Notes: generated by a model from the sequence alone, not told the origin. Positions 38,442 through 48,240 are shown, counted from the first letter of the stretch. The stretch is 64,000 bases of DNA from Isoetes taiwanensis (GCA_021234155.1 JAJEKV010000033.1:7056635-7120634); one strand, 5' to 3'. Numbers and translations are program-made.

Positions 38442-38650
38442 AAGTCAACTCGGGCGCCGCTTGCTTTCTATCGATTTACAGGGGTGGCAGGAGTGCGTGG
38501 AATGCAGTCGGCGCCCGACCGTACCATCGCGTGAATTTCGGGCGCGCAAGTCAACCTGGGCGCCGCTTGCTTTTCGTCGACCCCCAGTCGCGGTGGGAGC
38601 GCGTAGAATGCCGTCGGCGCCCGGCCGTATTTTTGCGCATATTTTCCGCC
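38442..38650 (+). repeat. Two-copy 106-bp GC-rich repeat with internal hairpins
   Basis: Units 38442-38547 and 38548-38650 both begin AAGTCAAC and contain GGGCGCCGCTTGCTTT, then GTCGGCGCCC. In each unit GGGCGCCG (38452-38459; 38558-38565) and CGGCGCCC (38509-38516; 38615-38622) are perfect inverted repeats. The block lies in the 5-prime UTR directly upstream of the cargo genes and could act as a promoter or as an RNA structure. Confidence 0.85.
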
Positions 38651-38901
38651 GTATAATGTTAAAAAAAAAACAAGCAAACTTTTAAAACTTTTTAGGGTTA
38701 AGGGTCGTTAACTTTTTGCTTTTCCCCTGTCTTAGAGCGCCTCTGCCCGCTAGAGCTGATGTCCGCCATAGCTACCGGACCCGACCTTGCCTGTCCACCT
38801 TGGTTTATCCCTACCGCCTTCTCCGACCCTAACGCCTTCCCTATCGTCGCCTTAACCACCAGCGCCTCCTTTCCGCAGTCTGTTGACCCCAGCGCCATAG
38901 T

Positions 38902-39689
38902 ATGGCCAACACCAAGAGTACCGTGGACCCCACTACCCTCACTATAGCAGAGATTTATGCTTTGATCGCCCGGCACATGGCTACTGACCCTGCCTTGATA
39001 GATATACTTTTGGACGAGTTGGTAAACAGATTTGAGAACAACGATAGGATCCCCTATCCAATTTACCATTACTCGGAACCGTTTTTGGTCAGGCTGAATC
39101 TCCGACAGCTTCCTTACACCATGGCCGAGCAACCTGACTTGGTCATGATGCTAATAAAATTTTACCCTCCCGAATGTGAAGGCCACATTGAAGAGGAGGA
39201 TATAAGTAAAGAGGCCGACCGCATTCGGAACTTGGCCAGGGAGGATGACCGTAGGGAAGTGGAGCGAGCCGATACGGCGGCTCGAGGTAGGGAATACCGG
39301 TGGAGTTGCCGTTATAGATGGCAGGGCCATCGAGATTCCCCCATATCAATGGCATGAAGCCTCCCAGAGCTTCATGTGGGGAGTGATTCCTGACATCAGC
39401 CTGGATTACTTAATGACGATCCAGATTGATATGAACCAGCGGCCCGATCGATACCATGCAGAACTCCTTCGCCGCATTGTAGAGCGACGATACAATGAAG
39501 AAGACCTCAGGAGAGCTCGGGAGTACAAGGAGGAGCAGGAAAGGATCTAAAAGGAAAAGGAGGAGAAGGCCCGGCAAGAGCAGCCGGATTAGCAGGGCGA
39601 TGGGGGATCAGGGAGTGGGCAGGGCCCAAACCAAACGGAGCATACGACCGTTAAGCACCGGAGGAAATTCGTAGCCCGAAAGTTCGGCA
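38902..39689 (+). pseudogene. Cargo ORF1, unknown N-terminal protein upstream of the H3 domain
   Basis: Starts MANTKSTVDPTTLTIAEIYA. The frame shifts near 39260-39290, continues (VIDGRAIEIPPYQW, then a charged RxYNEEDLRRAREYKEEQ coiled-coil-like segment) and meets stops at 39548 and about 39590. Beyond them the same frame still reads basic and Ser/Gly-rich sequence up to the histone-like frame. The short segment VAVIDGRAIEI resembles VVQHQGRQYLEV of ORF2 and VVYHQGQEYLLL of ORF3, suggesting a shared module. It is not a recognisable Gag. The intact parent was probably one protein ending in the histone domain, which is inference. Confidence 0.6.
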
Positions 39690-39725
39690 GCCAGTACAAG
39701 GAAAAGTTGAAGACTGTCGGAGCCT

Positions 39726-40151
39726 TTGGGAAGAACACCAGTTCCAGCCGGAAGACAGGAGCGGGTGGATGCCTCTCGGCCCCGTCCAGTTGTAGGGGCC
39801 AAGACGATCCCGGGGCACAAAGGGCCGCCCCCTAACCCTGCTCCACAAAAGAAGCCCCACCGGTATAGACCCCGTACCGTGGCCTTATGGGAGATCCGTA
39901 AGTTTCAGAAGCCCACGCAACTTCTGATACGGAAGCTTCCCTTTCAAAGGTTGGTCCGGGAGATCGCCCAAGAGTTTAAAACCGACCTCCGCTTCCAGAC
40001 TTTTGCTATCCTAGCGCTGCAAGAGGCTGCGGAAGCCTACCTGGTGGCACTCTTTGGTGATGCCAATCTTTGCGCTATCCACGCAAAGAGGGTCACCATA
40101 ATGCCAAAGGATTTAGCCCTCGCCCGCAGGATTCGGGGAGAGCGTCCTTAG
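39726..40151 (+). CDS. Histone H3-like core domain protein inside the gypsy element
   Basis: An open frame of 141 codons. Its last 100 residues (from about 39849) are a histone H3 fold with no gap against canonical H3 as I remember it: [69 protein letters not shown]. By canonical numbering K36, K37, K56, K64, K79, K115, K122, H113 and D123 are kept. Changes include G44R, R49W, S57P, S/A87F, G102A, E105G and Q125A. The tail is unrelated to the H3 tail: no ARTKQ start and no ARKS at 9 or 27, but Pro/Arg-rich sequence. Loop 1 has H3 length, unlike CENH3. The true N-terminus is uncertain because it may be fused to ORF1. There are no introns. Confidence 0.88.
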   Translation: MGRTPVPAGRQERVDASRPRPVVGAKTIPGHKGPPPNPAPQKKPHRYRPRTVALWEIRKFQKPTQLLIRKLPFQRLVREIAQEFKTDLRFQTFAILALQEAAEAYLVALFGDANLCAIHAKRVTIMPKDLALARRIRGERP

Positions 40152-40238
40152 CAAATTTTGCAGGATATTCGCATTGTAAATTTTTTTTTTATATATTAAA
40201 TAAAAATTTACTTTTTGTTTTGTATTGAGTACGAAAAT

Positions 40239-40260
40239 GCTGACGTCAGCATAAATAAAA
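40239..40260 (+). promoter_or_regulatory. Palindromic TGACGTCA element and TATA-like box before ORF2
   Basis: GCTGACGTCAGC (40239-40250) is a perfect 12-bp palindrome containing the bZIP core TGACGTCA. It is followed at once by ATAAATAAAA and, 78 bp later, by the ORF2 ATG in a good context (GCCCATGG). The 190-bp gap between the H3 stop and ORF2 is AT-rich with a pyrimidine-rich leader, consistent with an internal promoter. ACGTCA hexamers are known in plant histone promoters. Confidence 0.55.
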
Positions 40261-40338
40261 GGGATAAAAAGGATCTTCAAAGTTTCATTTCATTTGTTCA
40301 TATCTGTTTCTCTTCCTTCCTCCTCCCTTCCAGCGCCC

Positions 40339-40782
40339 ATGGCTGCCACCGACCTACTTGCATGGTACCAGGATGGAGAGCACTGGGATCCGCAAGTGCC
40401 CTTTGACCTGTTACGGCTCTTTCTCTGTCAACGCCTTGATCTCATCACTAATATGCAGCGGCACCCAGATTATGCCGGATTCCTAGAGTTTTATACAGAG
40501 GAGATGCTTCCTCTGTGTATTCCTCTTGGGAAACCTCCCCAGTTGTATCTAGAACGGGAGGTAGTTCGGGATATGCTAGAAGGTGACACCCACGCATATG
40601 ATGTGCTAAAGGGTAAGCTTAGATGGGGCAAGCACATGCCAGTTGTGCAGCACCAGGGGCGACAATATCTTGAAGTTGCCTTTGCCCTAGCCATCCTCAT
40701 GGATCAGTACGTTGAGGATGAGACATTGCCAGTAGAGAAAGGCAAACTTCCCGTTCCGAGAAGGAAGACGATGAGCATATAG
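40339..40782 (+). CDS. Cargo ORF2, unknown protein
   Basis: 147 codons starting MAATDLLAWYQDGEHW, with a strong ATG context. No known domain recognised. Mostly helical-looking sequence, with segments YAGFLEFYTEEMLPL and MPVVQHQGRQYLEVAFAL that resemble ORF3 (LLQFYQETIEPAETLL and LPVVYHQGQEYLLLDD). It ends 2 bp before the ORF3 ATG, and the ORF3 frame stays open upstream of that ATG (reading EKEDDEHIG). ORF2 and ORF3 could therefore be one protein split by a frameshift, or a translationally coupled pair. Confidence 0.6.
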   Translation: MAATDLLAWYQDGEHWDPQVPFDLLRLFLCQRLDLITNMQRHPDYAGFLEFYTEEMLPLCIPLGKPPQLYLEREVVRDMLEGDTHAYDVLKGKLRWGKHMPVVQHQGRQYLEVAFALAILMDQYVEDETLPVEKGKLPVPRRKTMSI

Positions 40783-40784
40783 GC

Positions 40785-41702
40785 ATGGGTGACTTCACCC
40801 GTTGGAAGCAGTTGGCAGAGGAGATGTCACCACGTCGGGAACAAGTTGCACGCTTGTCAGGGCTAGACGCCCTTCCAGTTGTGTATCACCAAGGGCAAGA
40901 ATATCTTCTCTTGGATGATATCATCTGGACCTATCACATGGTGGCCGGGTTTAAGCGCCGGCGCAAGGACCATGTACTCTATGAGTTAGCGGAGTACTGT
41001 ATGGATGACTTCATCGACTTCGCTCCTATTGATCTGCCCCAGGAGGTGCAGCAGCTGCTCCAATTCTACCAGGAGACCATAGAGCCGGCCGAAACCTTGC
41101 TACGGCTTCGGGAACTCGTGATGCAGGATCCGCCATCTCAGCCCTCCCCGGATGCTTTTACAGCTATGGGGCCTCATGTCCCAAACATTAACATGATCGA
41201 AGTTCCCTCCGGTTCGGATGAGGAGGGAGAAGATTTATACCATAATCCTGGCCATTTGAAGGAAGAAGAAGTCCCTATGGACTTGGATAAGGAAGTTGCC
41301 ACGTCGGAGACCCCGCAAGGGAAGCTACTGGGGAATCACCTTACTCGCTTCTTCCTATCAGCTTTTCGGCAGGGGCAAGTTCTTTTTGTAGCCCAGGACT
41401 TAGGGCCAGAGGCCGAGGCTTCATGGTGGACCCTCCGTGCTCTTTCCACATTGGCAGGGCACAAGAAGCTTCCCTATCGTACGCTTACTCACGTACTCGT
41501 ACGACGGGATCTTGCCTTGGCGGCCTTGGGGCAGGATATTGCACCCTGGATGAGTATGAAACTCCTTACGGCGGCCCCATTGGCTGCTGCCTATCCACCA
41601 GAGGTTGCCTCCATTGCAGCTGCCACCGTAAACCCAGGGGTGACTTTGTTACGACATCGACCGCCGCCACCACCTCCTCGGCCTATGGATGAAGAGGGGT
41701 GA
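40785..41702 (+). CDS. Cargo ORF3, unknown protein with repeated module
   Basis: 305 codons, MGDFTRWKQLAEEMSPRRE. The N-terminal part repeats the ORF2 module (LPVVYHQGQEYLLLDD). An acidic linker (SGSDEEGEDLY) follows, then a C-terminal domain (HLTRFFLSAFRQGQVLF to LAALGQDIAPW) and a poly-proline end (RPPPPPPRP). The segment LSTLAGHKK, then LVRRDLALAAL, is faintly like the histone H2A alpha2-alpha3 region (ELAG...KK...VRxDxxLxxLL), but with a gap. It is uninterrupted despite its place in a dead element. A 3-prime flank with AAATAAA at about 41836 follows. Confidence 0.6.
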   Translation: MGDFTRWKQLAEEMSPRREQVARLSGLDALPVVYHQGQEYLLLDDIIWTYHMVAGFKRRRKDHVLYELAEYCMDDFIDFAPIDLPQEVQQLLQFYQETIEPAETLLRLRELVMQDPPSQPSPDAFTAMGPHVPNINMIEVPSGSDEEGEDLYHNPGHLKEEEVPMDLDKEVATSETPQGKLLGNHLTRFFLSAFRQGQVLFVAQDLGPEAEASWWTLRALSTLAGHKKLPYRTLTHVLVRRDLALAALGQDIAPWMSMKLLTAAPLAAAYPPEVASIAAATVNPGVTLLRHRPPPPPPRPMDEEG

Positions 41703-41866
41703 CCTAGCTCTTAGACAATTGTATTACGCATTTTGTATTGTGTATAGTTGTAAAATTTTGACATGGCAATTCATTAGCCATTCTATAATGGATGTGCCTT
41801 TCTTCTGAATTATGATTATCATATCAATGAATACAAATAAATTAGTCTTATCCATGATACTTCCTT

Positions 41867-42385
41867 GTGTCTATTCGAGTTTCAAGTCTAAGAAATTGTT
41901 CCCCATTGTATGCTCATTCTTGCCGTTTTGCAGAATATGACCTCGTTAAGTTTGAGGAAAGGATCACAAATGAGATCCGAAGGGACGATCCAGGGCCTCC
42001 AGAACAGGATTATGGCCAACGGTACGGGGAGTACCCCGAGCGGGATGATGATGATTACGAGGTGGGGGACCCTGCAGAAGAGGGAGAGCCTTATGATCCA
42101 GCCAAGGGATTGGAAATCATCAACATTCTCCGTGAACGTGCTTATGCGGATCTGCAGCAGACTCTTCGTCGAACATGGGACTATTGGGACATGACAAGGC
42201 ACGAAGCTTTTGAGGATGCCAACGATCACCTGTATGCACTAAGGAGGCTCTTTAATCTCCTTATTATTAGCCCAACGCTAGACTACCAACCTATTATTGT
42301 CCAGGCCTGGGCGCGTTACAAGCTAGTCAGGGATGTACGTGAAAGTGTTCGCTACTCTATCTTGTACCCATTTGCGAACCCCTAG
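41867..42385 (+). CDS. Cargo ORF4, unknown acidic protein
   Basis: 172 codons if the first ATG is used. A TTTTGCAG acceptor-like site at 41926-41933 suggests the coding part may begin at EYDLVKFEERITNEIRR. An acidic stretch (PERDDDDYEVGDPAEEGEPY) is followed by a helical domain (LRERAYADLQQTLRRTWDYW, ANDHLYALRRLFNLL). No family recognised. An AATAAA signal at about 42529 follows, so each cargo unit seems to keep its own 3-prime end. Confidence 0.5.
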   Translation: MSIRVSSLRNCSPLYAHSCRFAEYDLVKFEERITNEIRRDDPGPPEQDYGQRYGEYPERDDDDYEVGDPAEEGEPYDPAKGLEIINILRERAYADLQQTLRRTWDYWDMTRHEAFEDANDHLYALRRLFNLLIISPTLDYQPIIVQAWARYKLVRDVRESVRYSILYPFANP

Positions 42386-42716
42386 GCCCGGTTCCCTCAG
42401 TTGTTTTTTTTTATGTCATGTGTGAGTTGAAACATGTCCAATGTATAATACCTGTCTTTGAATCGTATCCCTTTAAGTTTTGTCACTACCAATGTACTAA
42501 ACTATGATGTAACACTGTTCTCACTTGTAATAAAGATCTTTGCTATGGTACTCTTTCATGTACTTTCTCTCAATACTATCCGGAATGATATTCTTTGTGA
42601 GACTTGATGCCACTATAATTCTGCTTATACCTTTTTATACTCAATATAGACGGTGCACGCAACGCCGCCTGGCAGACGCCCTCGAATGCCAGTAGACAAC
42701 ACCTGAGCAGGAACTC

Positions 42717-42985
42717 ATGTTGATGAAGAGGCAATTAGTCGAGTTACAAACTTATGTGTTGAATGCCAACCCACTGCACCATGTACAGATGGATGGGCCG
42801 GAGCTACCTCCGTTGCCACCAAGTCCACCACCACAGCAGCCACTTGCACCCGAACCAAGCCCCGTGCCTGCACAAGGGAAGCACCGTTCCAAACGCCATC
42901 GAAGTTCCTCAAGGGGTAGTGCCACCTCCTCACAATCAGCCACTTCTGTGTCCTCTGAGTCGTCTATATCATCCGGCAGTCAAGG
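42717..42985 (+). pseudogene. Possible Gag fragment of the gypsy element
   Basis: [20 protein letters not shown] is a short helical stretch followed by proline-rich ([15 protein letters not shown]) and Ser/Arg-rich sequence, as in some chromoviral Gag N-termini. The reading then joins RT tail sequence in another frame, with the remaining Gag, protease and most of RT deleted. Confidence 0.45.
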
Positions 42986-45167
42986 ATTGGCCTATTCCTG
43001 GTAATGTGTCAGAGGTCCGAAGTTTCTTGGGATTGGCAGGATATTATCGGAAATTTGTTAAGGATTTTGCAAAGATTCCAGCACTTCTTACTAATCTTAC
43101 AAAGCATGAGAAGGTGAAGGATTGGATTGAGCATTGGAAGGCAAAGGTCCAGGAAAGTTTCCAGCAGCTTAAAGATGCTTTAACGTCAGCACCAGTCCTC
43201 ACATTGCCCGATCCTGAAAAGGATAAATTAGTGGCAACGGATGCCAGTAAGATTGCCACCGGTGGAGTCCTAATGTAGGAAGGGAGGGTCATTGCCTATG
43301 ATTCAAAGAAAATGAATGAAACTGAGCAGCGATACCCTACCCATGATCAGGAATTATTAGCCGTTGTCCGTGCTCTGCGTATATGGAGACACTATCTTCT
43401 TGGTAGAAGATTCCAGCTGGATACGGATCATCAGAGCCTCCGTTATCTAACAACCCAGCCCAATCTCAATCTCCGTCAGATGGATGGAGTTTCTCGAGGA
43501 ATATGATTTTGAGATTATGTATAAGCCTGGGAAACACAATGTGGTTGCGGATGCCGTCACGCCATCCTTTGATGACCCGAACCCATTGTAACGCAATTTC
43601 CACACTCACCAGTGAGTTTGGGAAACAGATAGAACAGACCTTGGCCACAGATCCCGAGTTCCGTGATGTTTGGGATAGTTTGGCTAAGGAGGCACGCACA
43701 GATAAAGAACGTGAAGCTTTCCGTTCGTATAAGAAAGAGGGCAATTTGTTATATTACAAGGATAAGTTGTGTGTACCTGAAACTTCAGGAGTGCGTAAGC
43801 TAATTCTCCATGACACGCACAACAGCCCTGTAGCTGGACATGCAGGCTTTATGAAGACCTACTTTAAGATCCGCTCTAGTTATTTTTGGCCTTCGATGAA
43901 GAAGGACATTGCCAGGTACATTAAGCAGTGTCAGGTGTGTCAACAAACCAAGGCTGAGCAATTAAGAATTCCAGGTGAGTTGCAACCTCTGGATGTGCCT
44001 AACGCCAAGTGGAAAGTGATAACCATGGATTTCATTGTAGGCCTTCCACGTACTCTCCGTGGATACGATGCATTGATGGTAGTGGTCGACAAATTGTAAA
44101 AAATGGCTCATTTCTTGCCATGTCGGACCACGGACACAGCCTTTGATACCGCGCTGCTATTTGCAAAGGAGATCTTCAGGTTGCATGGAATGCCACGAGT
44201 TATTGTATCCGACAGGGATCCCAAATTCGTAAGTGCGTTCTGGAAAGATTTCTTTGCCACCATCCAGACCAAGCTCGCTATGAGTACGGCATATCATCCT
44301 CAGACGGATGGTCAGACAGAGCATACCAATCGCATTATAGAGGATATGCTACGAAGTTATGTGTGGAGTAAGCAATCCCAATGGGCTGGCTATATTTATC
44401 TGGTCGAATTTGCCTATAACAGTATGAAACAGGAATCTTCCAGAATGTCTCCCTTCATGATAAATTATGGTTATCAATGCCTTACTCCAGACACATGGCA
44501 TAACCCCGTTTCTAAAGTGGAGGTTTCTCAACAGCTCCTCTTGGAAATGCAAGCTTTGGTTGAAGAAGTTCGTGGCTACTTATTGGCTGCACGCAGTCGT
44601 CAGAAGAGTGTAGCAGATAAGCACAGAACCGCACGAGTCTTCCAGGTGGGTGAATCGGTTTGGCTTAAGATTAAGGTAAAACAAGCCAAGCTTAAGATTG
44701 GTAACTGCAAGAAGCTGGCACCCAGATGGGCTGGCCCGTTCAAGATCACTGAACGTGTTGGGGAATAGGCATATCGCTTGGAATTACCACCCCGTTTGAA
44801 GATCCACAAGGTCTTTCATGTGAGCCTTCTAAAGCAGCACACCCCAGATCCAGAGGAGATCTTGGATACACTCACCCTACTTGAAATGACGGAAGAGCAT
44901 TTAGATATAGTACCTGAAGCTCTTCTGGATCGAGCATATAAACAGACCAGAAGGACCCAGATGCTGCAATACTTGGTCAAGTGGAAACACTTGCCAGTTG
45001 AGGATGCTACATGGGTGATGGAAACAGACCTCGAGAAGCACTATCCAGACTTCATGCACGAATCTCAAGGCCGCACCATCAACGATGCTATCAACCCCGC
45101 TCCCGGCGGTAAGCTTGAAGGCTTGATTCGTCGAGAATCATGCAGTAGAGGGGTAGATGCATCGTAG
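42986..45167 (+). pseudogene. Chromovirus pol remnant: RT end, RNase H, integrase, chromodomain
   Basis: RT C-terminus ([18 protein letters not shown]), RNase H ([37 protein letters not shown]), integrase zinc finger (H...HAGFMKTYFKIR...CQVCQQTK), catalytic core with D (ITMDFIVGLP), D (VIVSDRDPKFV) and E (YHPQTDGQTEHTNRIIED), then a C-terminal chromodomain (QYLVKWKHLPVEDATWV). The RNase H before integrase order and the chromodomain place it in the chromovirus branch of Ty3/gypsy. Stops at about 43276, 44097 and 44766 and a frameshift near 43500 disable it. Confidence 0.95.
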
Positions 45168-45732
45168 TGGATGATAGTTACCGATGATGGGATCACCTTC
45201 GTGTTCCCTAGGACGTGGTGTACTGTCGATGTGGACACGACCGCGAATTGCTTGTAAAGCATGTAGTTGATAGCCGCGTTCATCTTGGCTATAATAGGAA
45301 CTTCACCATTCCTTACGCCACAATGAATTGCGAACCATAGGCATGATAGGTTCCTTGTACATAAATTTTCTTTTATTTCTTATAGGGGGTGGACCTTTCA
45401 ACAACAACTTAATTATTTTATCTATACAAACTGATATATTGACATGTGCATGCCAGTGAGCAATACGTGACCTGCCCATGTATAGAGGGTTGCTGATGAC
45501 CCGACTTGTTCCGTTTTACGTTGTCTACCAGTCTTGTCCTTTTGTTACTCTGATGTCATATTGGACTTCGGTCCTTGAACTATTTTCTTATCATGATCAT
45601 GTGAAATGCACCTCGGTGCTTAAACTGTTTTAGACTTTAAAGCTTTCAATGTATTATCTTCGGATACCTTTCTTCGTAATATAATTTTCTATTGTTGTAT
45701 CTAACCCTAATGCTGAGGACAGCATTATTTCT
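45168..45732 (+). other. 3-prime untranslated region of the gypsy element
   Basis: Non-coding sequence between the chromodomain stop and the polypurine tract. No further gene seen. Confidence 0.7.
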
Positions 45733-45745
45733 AAGGAGGGGAGAA
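45733..45745 (+). other. Polypurine tract of the gypsy element
   Basis: AAGGAGGGGAGAA directly before the 3-prime LTR. Confidence 0.9.
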
Positions 45746-47303
45746 TGTGTCATTCCATGTATTTATACAGAACACGTATAAATAATATGCTGACACGTCA
45801 CCAACAAAGGTACGCCACCTAAAAGGGATTTAATTAGCTATGTTAAATTAACCATTAAAGGATAATTGAATTGGCCTAATTGGCTATTTAGGGGAGCGCC
45901 ACCTGGCCTAATTCGATTGGCCAGCATGGGAGTTCCAAATTGAGCCATCAACCTGACCCCTATCCCTAATTGACTCCCCAAAATCGTCCAAGAGGAGAAG
46001 GAGTTGAGCGCCCACCTTGCCAAGCACCTTTACCTGTGTAGCCATGGCTGAGCGCCAAGTCCCAGGGAGATGGAAGCACCAAATGACAACGGATCCAGCA
46101 GGAACTCAGGTGGGTGGTTAGGATAGCTTGAGAATTCTAGGGTAGCGCCCCTGTTGGGCACTTGTTGTGTTTGTTTCGTCTGTTCTCTCTATGTTTACTT
46201 GTAGGAACTAACCCTTGATTGTAAAGGAGAGTTCTCTTTATTTTTGGATTCTGGTCTTGCTCTTAAAGGATGGATTGATAGTTCTTTGCATAGTATTACT
46301 CTGGAAATGGGGGAAATAAGGGCGGTAGAGACCTCTGAGCCATGTTAGTAGTATACTCCTAGGTTGAATCCTGTAATTCCCATTATTGCGGCCTGTGCAC
46401 AAGAGACCACCGAGTCGTGGATGCTATGGAATTGCTTAGCACCAAATAAGGGACGCAGTGGTGAAGTGGGGGTGGGGTCTTGCACGAACATAAAAGGCTC
46501 CTGAGACTCCTACGGTGGGCTAGGCGATGGCCGGTCCGCGAAGAGGGCGGGTATGGGATCCGACACTCCACGGGTGTAGAGGTGTGATCCGTATGGAGCA
46601 TCTTGCACTTTGAGTAGATTTAGGGTGAGTAAAGTCGGCATGCAGGATCTTGGGGGTCGCTGATGGGCACGTATTCTCTAGCTCACCCATGGAACCACTG
46701 TGATCCTGGAAGGGGACGCTTCCCCGACCTGCCTCTTCGGACGGGGCTTCATGAACCCTGTAGTAGGCTCGAAGGGTGATACCTTGAGTCTCAGATGTCC
46801 TGGGAAGGCTATAGTGACGCCATAGCATGATTGGACTCATCGCAAAGTGTGCTGGGGAGGGGCGGATGGAGTGGACAACCCTAGCCGATGTTCTATGCCA
46901 GCCAACGCCATGTCAAGATTCGGTCTGCTGATCTCTTGAGACCTAGCCGTCAGTCGATCCTCACTGGAGTCGGAGCCGGGGTAGAACCATGGGTTTGGGT
47001 GTTTTCCTTAGTATTAAATGCATATTCTTTGCTGTTGTCACTTGGATGGATGTGCCACCCCTCGTGGTGGTAAATTATGATATGATTATGCTGTGTGCTA
47101 ACCTTGTATTCATGCTTCCGCGACGTAGGAGCCCCATTGAAGGCGTGGGCCGAATGACCCCTCTGTGTCCTTCACTTGAGCATCTTCTTATAGATGGCCC
47201 GAGGCAGACGGAGGGCCCTGCTCATGGTGAGTTGGTCGCCATGGGAGGGGAAAGTCCCCGTATGTATATGTCCGAGTGTCGTATATGTTCAGGGAGCGTC
47301 ACA
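45746..47303 (+). repeat. 3-prime LTR of the gypsy element
   Basis: Partner of 36556-38133, starting TGTGTCATTCC and ending GAGCGTCACA. It is followed by the AGAGC target duplication. Confidence 0.96.
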
Positions 47304-47604
47304 AGAGCTGGTGGAACTACTTCAATACGCTCTTCTCAATCGTGTGTACACGCGAATAGGAAACACTCATAACTTGTCTTACTTCATTAAAATGAACCAC
47401 TTACCAAAGGAGGGTCCAACATCCTTCTTCAAGGTGAATTTCGAAGGCACTTAACCGGACTTGAAACGGCAACGCCACGCATGCACCAGATTGGCTATGG
47501 TCCACCAGGGACCAATGCTGTATTCGCTTGTTGATTGTTGATGGACTAACATCCTAAACGATGATCCTGTATGATCTATATATATCTTTAATATCACATA
47601 CCTA
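47304..47604. other. Continuation of the older LTR element, unassigned
   Basis: Resumes the sequence interrupted at 36555 (AGAGC then TGGTGGAACTACTTC). CACTTACCAAAGGAGGG-type text could belong to the older LTR, but no LTR end is defined. No gene seen. Confidence 0.4.
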
Positions 47605-48240
47605 GCTGATGTGGCACGTATCCTGTAGCACACCCAGGGATCCATTGTGCCCAGGGAGGGGACACCGCCCTAACCTGTCTCATCGGGCTGGGGAGATGTA
47701 ATCCAGAGTAGTCTCATAGGGTGATTCCATGATATTGCATCTTCGGAATGCTACAATCATGCCCTAGAATGTTTCAGCCTATCTGCGAAGTGTGCAAAGG
47801 AGAGGCAGATGGACTACCCTAGCCGTTGTTCTATGCTAGCCAACGCCATTGTTATGAATCTGTTTGTTGTTATCCGAAGGCCCTGACTGTCAGTTGACCC
47901 CCTTGAGTCTGAGCCCATGGTAGAATCCTCATTTATGATGCATTTCCTATGTTATGTTGGTGTTATGTTGTCATTCGTATTGATGATGGATGAGCCACCC
48001 TTCACGGTGGCATATTTGTATCGTTGTCAGGTGCTAACATGTATGTATGCTTCCGCTGTATAGGGTTCCCATAGAAGGCATGGAACGAATGACACCTCTG
48101 TGTCCTTCACCCAAACACTTTTCCATCACAAGTGGTTCGAGTCAGACAGAGGACCTTTCCATGTTGATGGAGACGCCATGAGAGGGGAATTTCCCATATT
48201 TATACGATGGAAGCATCATATAGGTTCAGGGAGCATCACA
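47605..48240 (+). repeat. Diverged partial LTR of the same gypsy family
   Basis: Aligns by eye with the 3-prime 640 bp of the gypsy LTR: GCTGATGTGGCACGTATCCT, GGGGACACCGCCC, CTAGCCAACGCCAT, TGAGCCACCCTTCACGGTGG, CCTCTGTGTCCTTCAC and the end GGTTCAGGGAGCATCACA. It is much more diverged than the two LTRs of the complete element, so it is an older solo or truncated LTR. Confidence 0.88.

Larger units (their letters stand above)
36556..47303 (+). mobile_element. Ty3/gypsy chromovirus carrying histone H3-like and other cargo
   Basis: A 10.75 kb element with LTRs of about 1.56-1.58 kb, inverted termini TGTGACG/CGTCACA, a tRNA-Met primer-binding site, a polypurine tract and target duplication AGAGC (36551-36555 and 47304-47308). 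The retroviral part is reduced to a possible Gag fragment, the end of RT, RNase H, integrase and a chromodomain. Protease and most of RT are absent. About 4.5 kb between the 5-prime UTR and this remnant is non-retroviral cargo with a histone H3-like domain and related unknown open frames. The element cannot be autonomous, so mobilisation must have come from a relative. Confidence 0.95.

Noticed and set aside
38452-38622. The two GC-rich repeats as CRISPR-like
   Set aside because: Only two units with diverged interiors, and a eukaryotic context.
39726-40151. The H3-like frame as a centromeric CENH3
   Set aside because: Loop 1 has normal H3 length, and the alpha2 and C-terminal motifs match canonical H3 rather than CENH3; only the tail is unusual.
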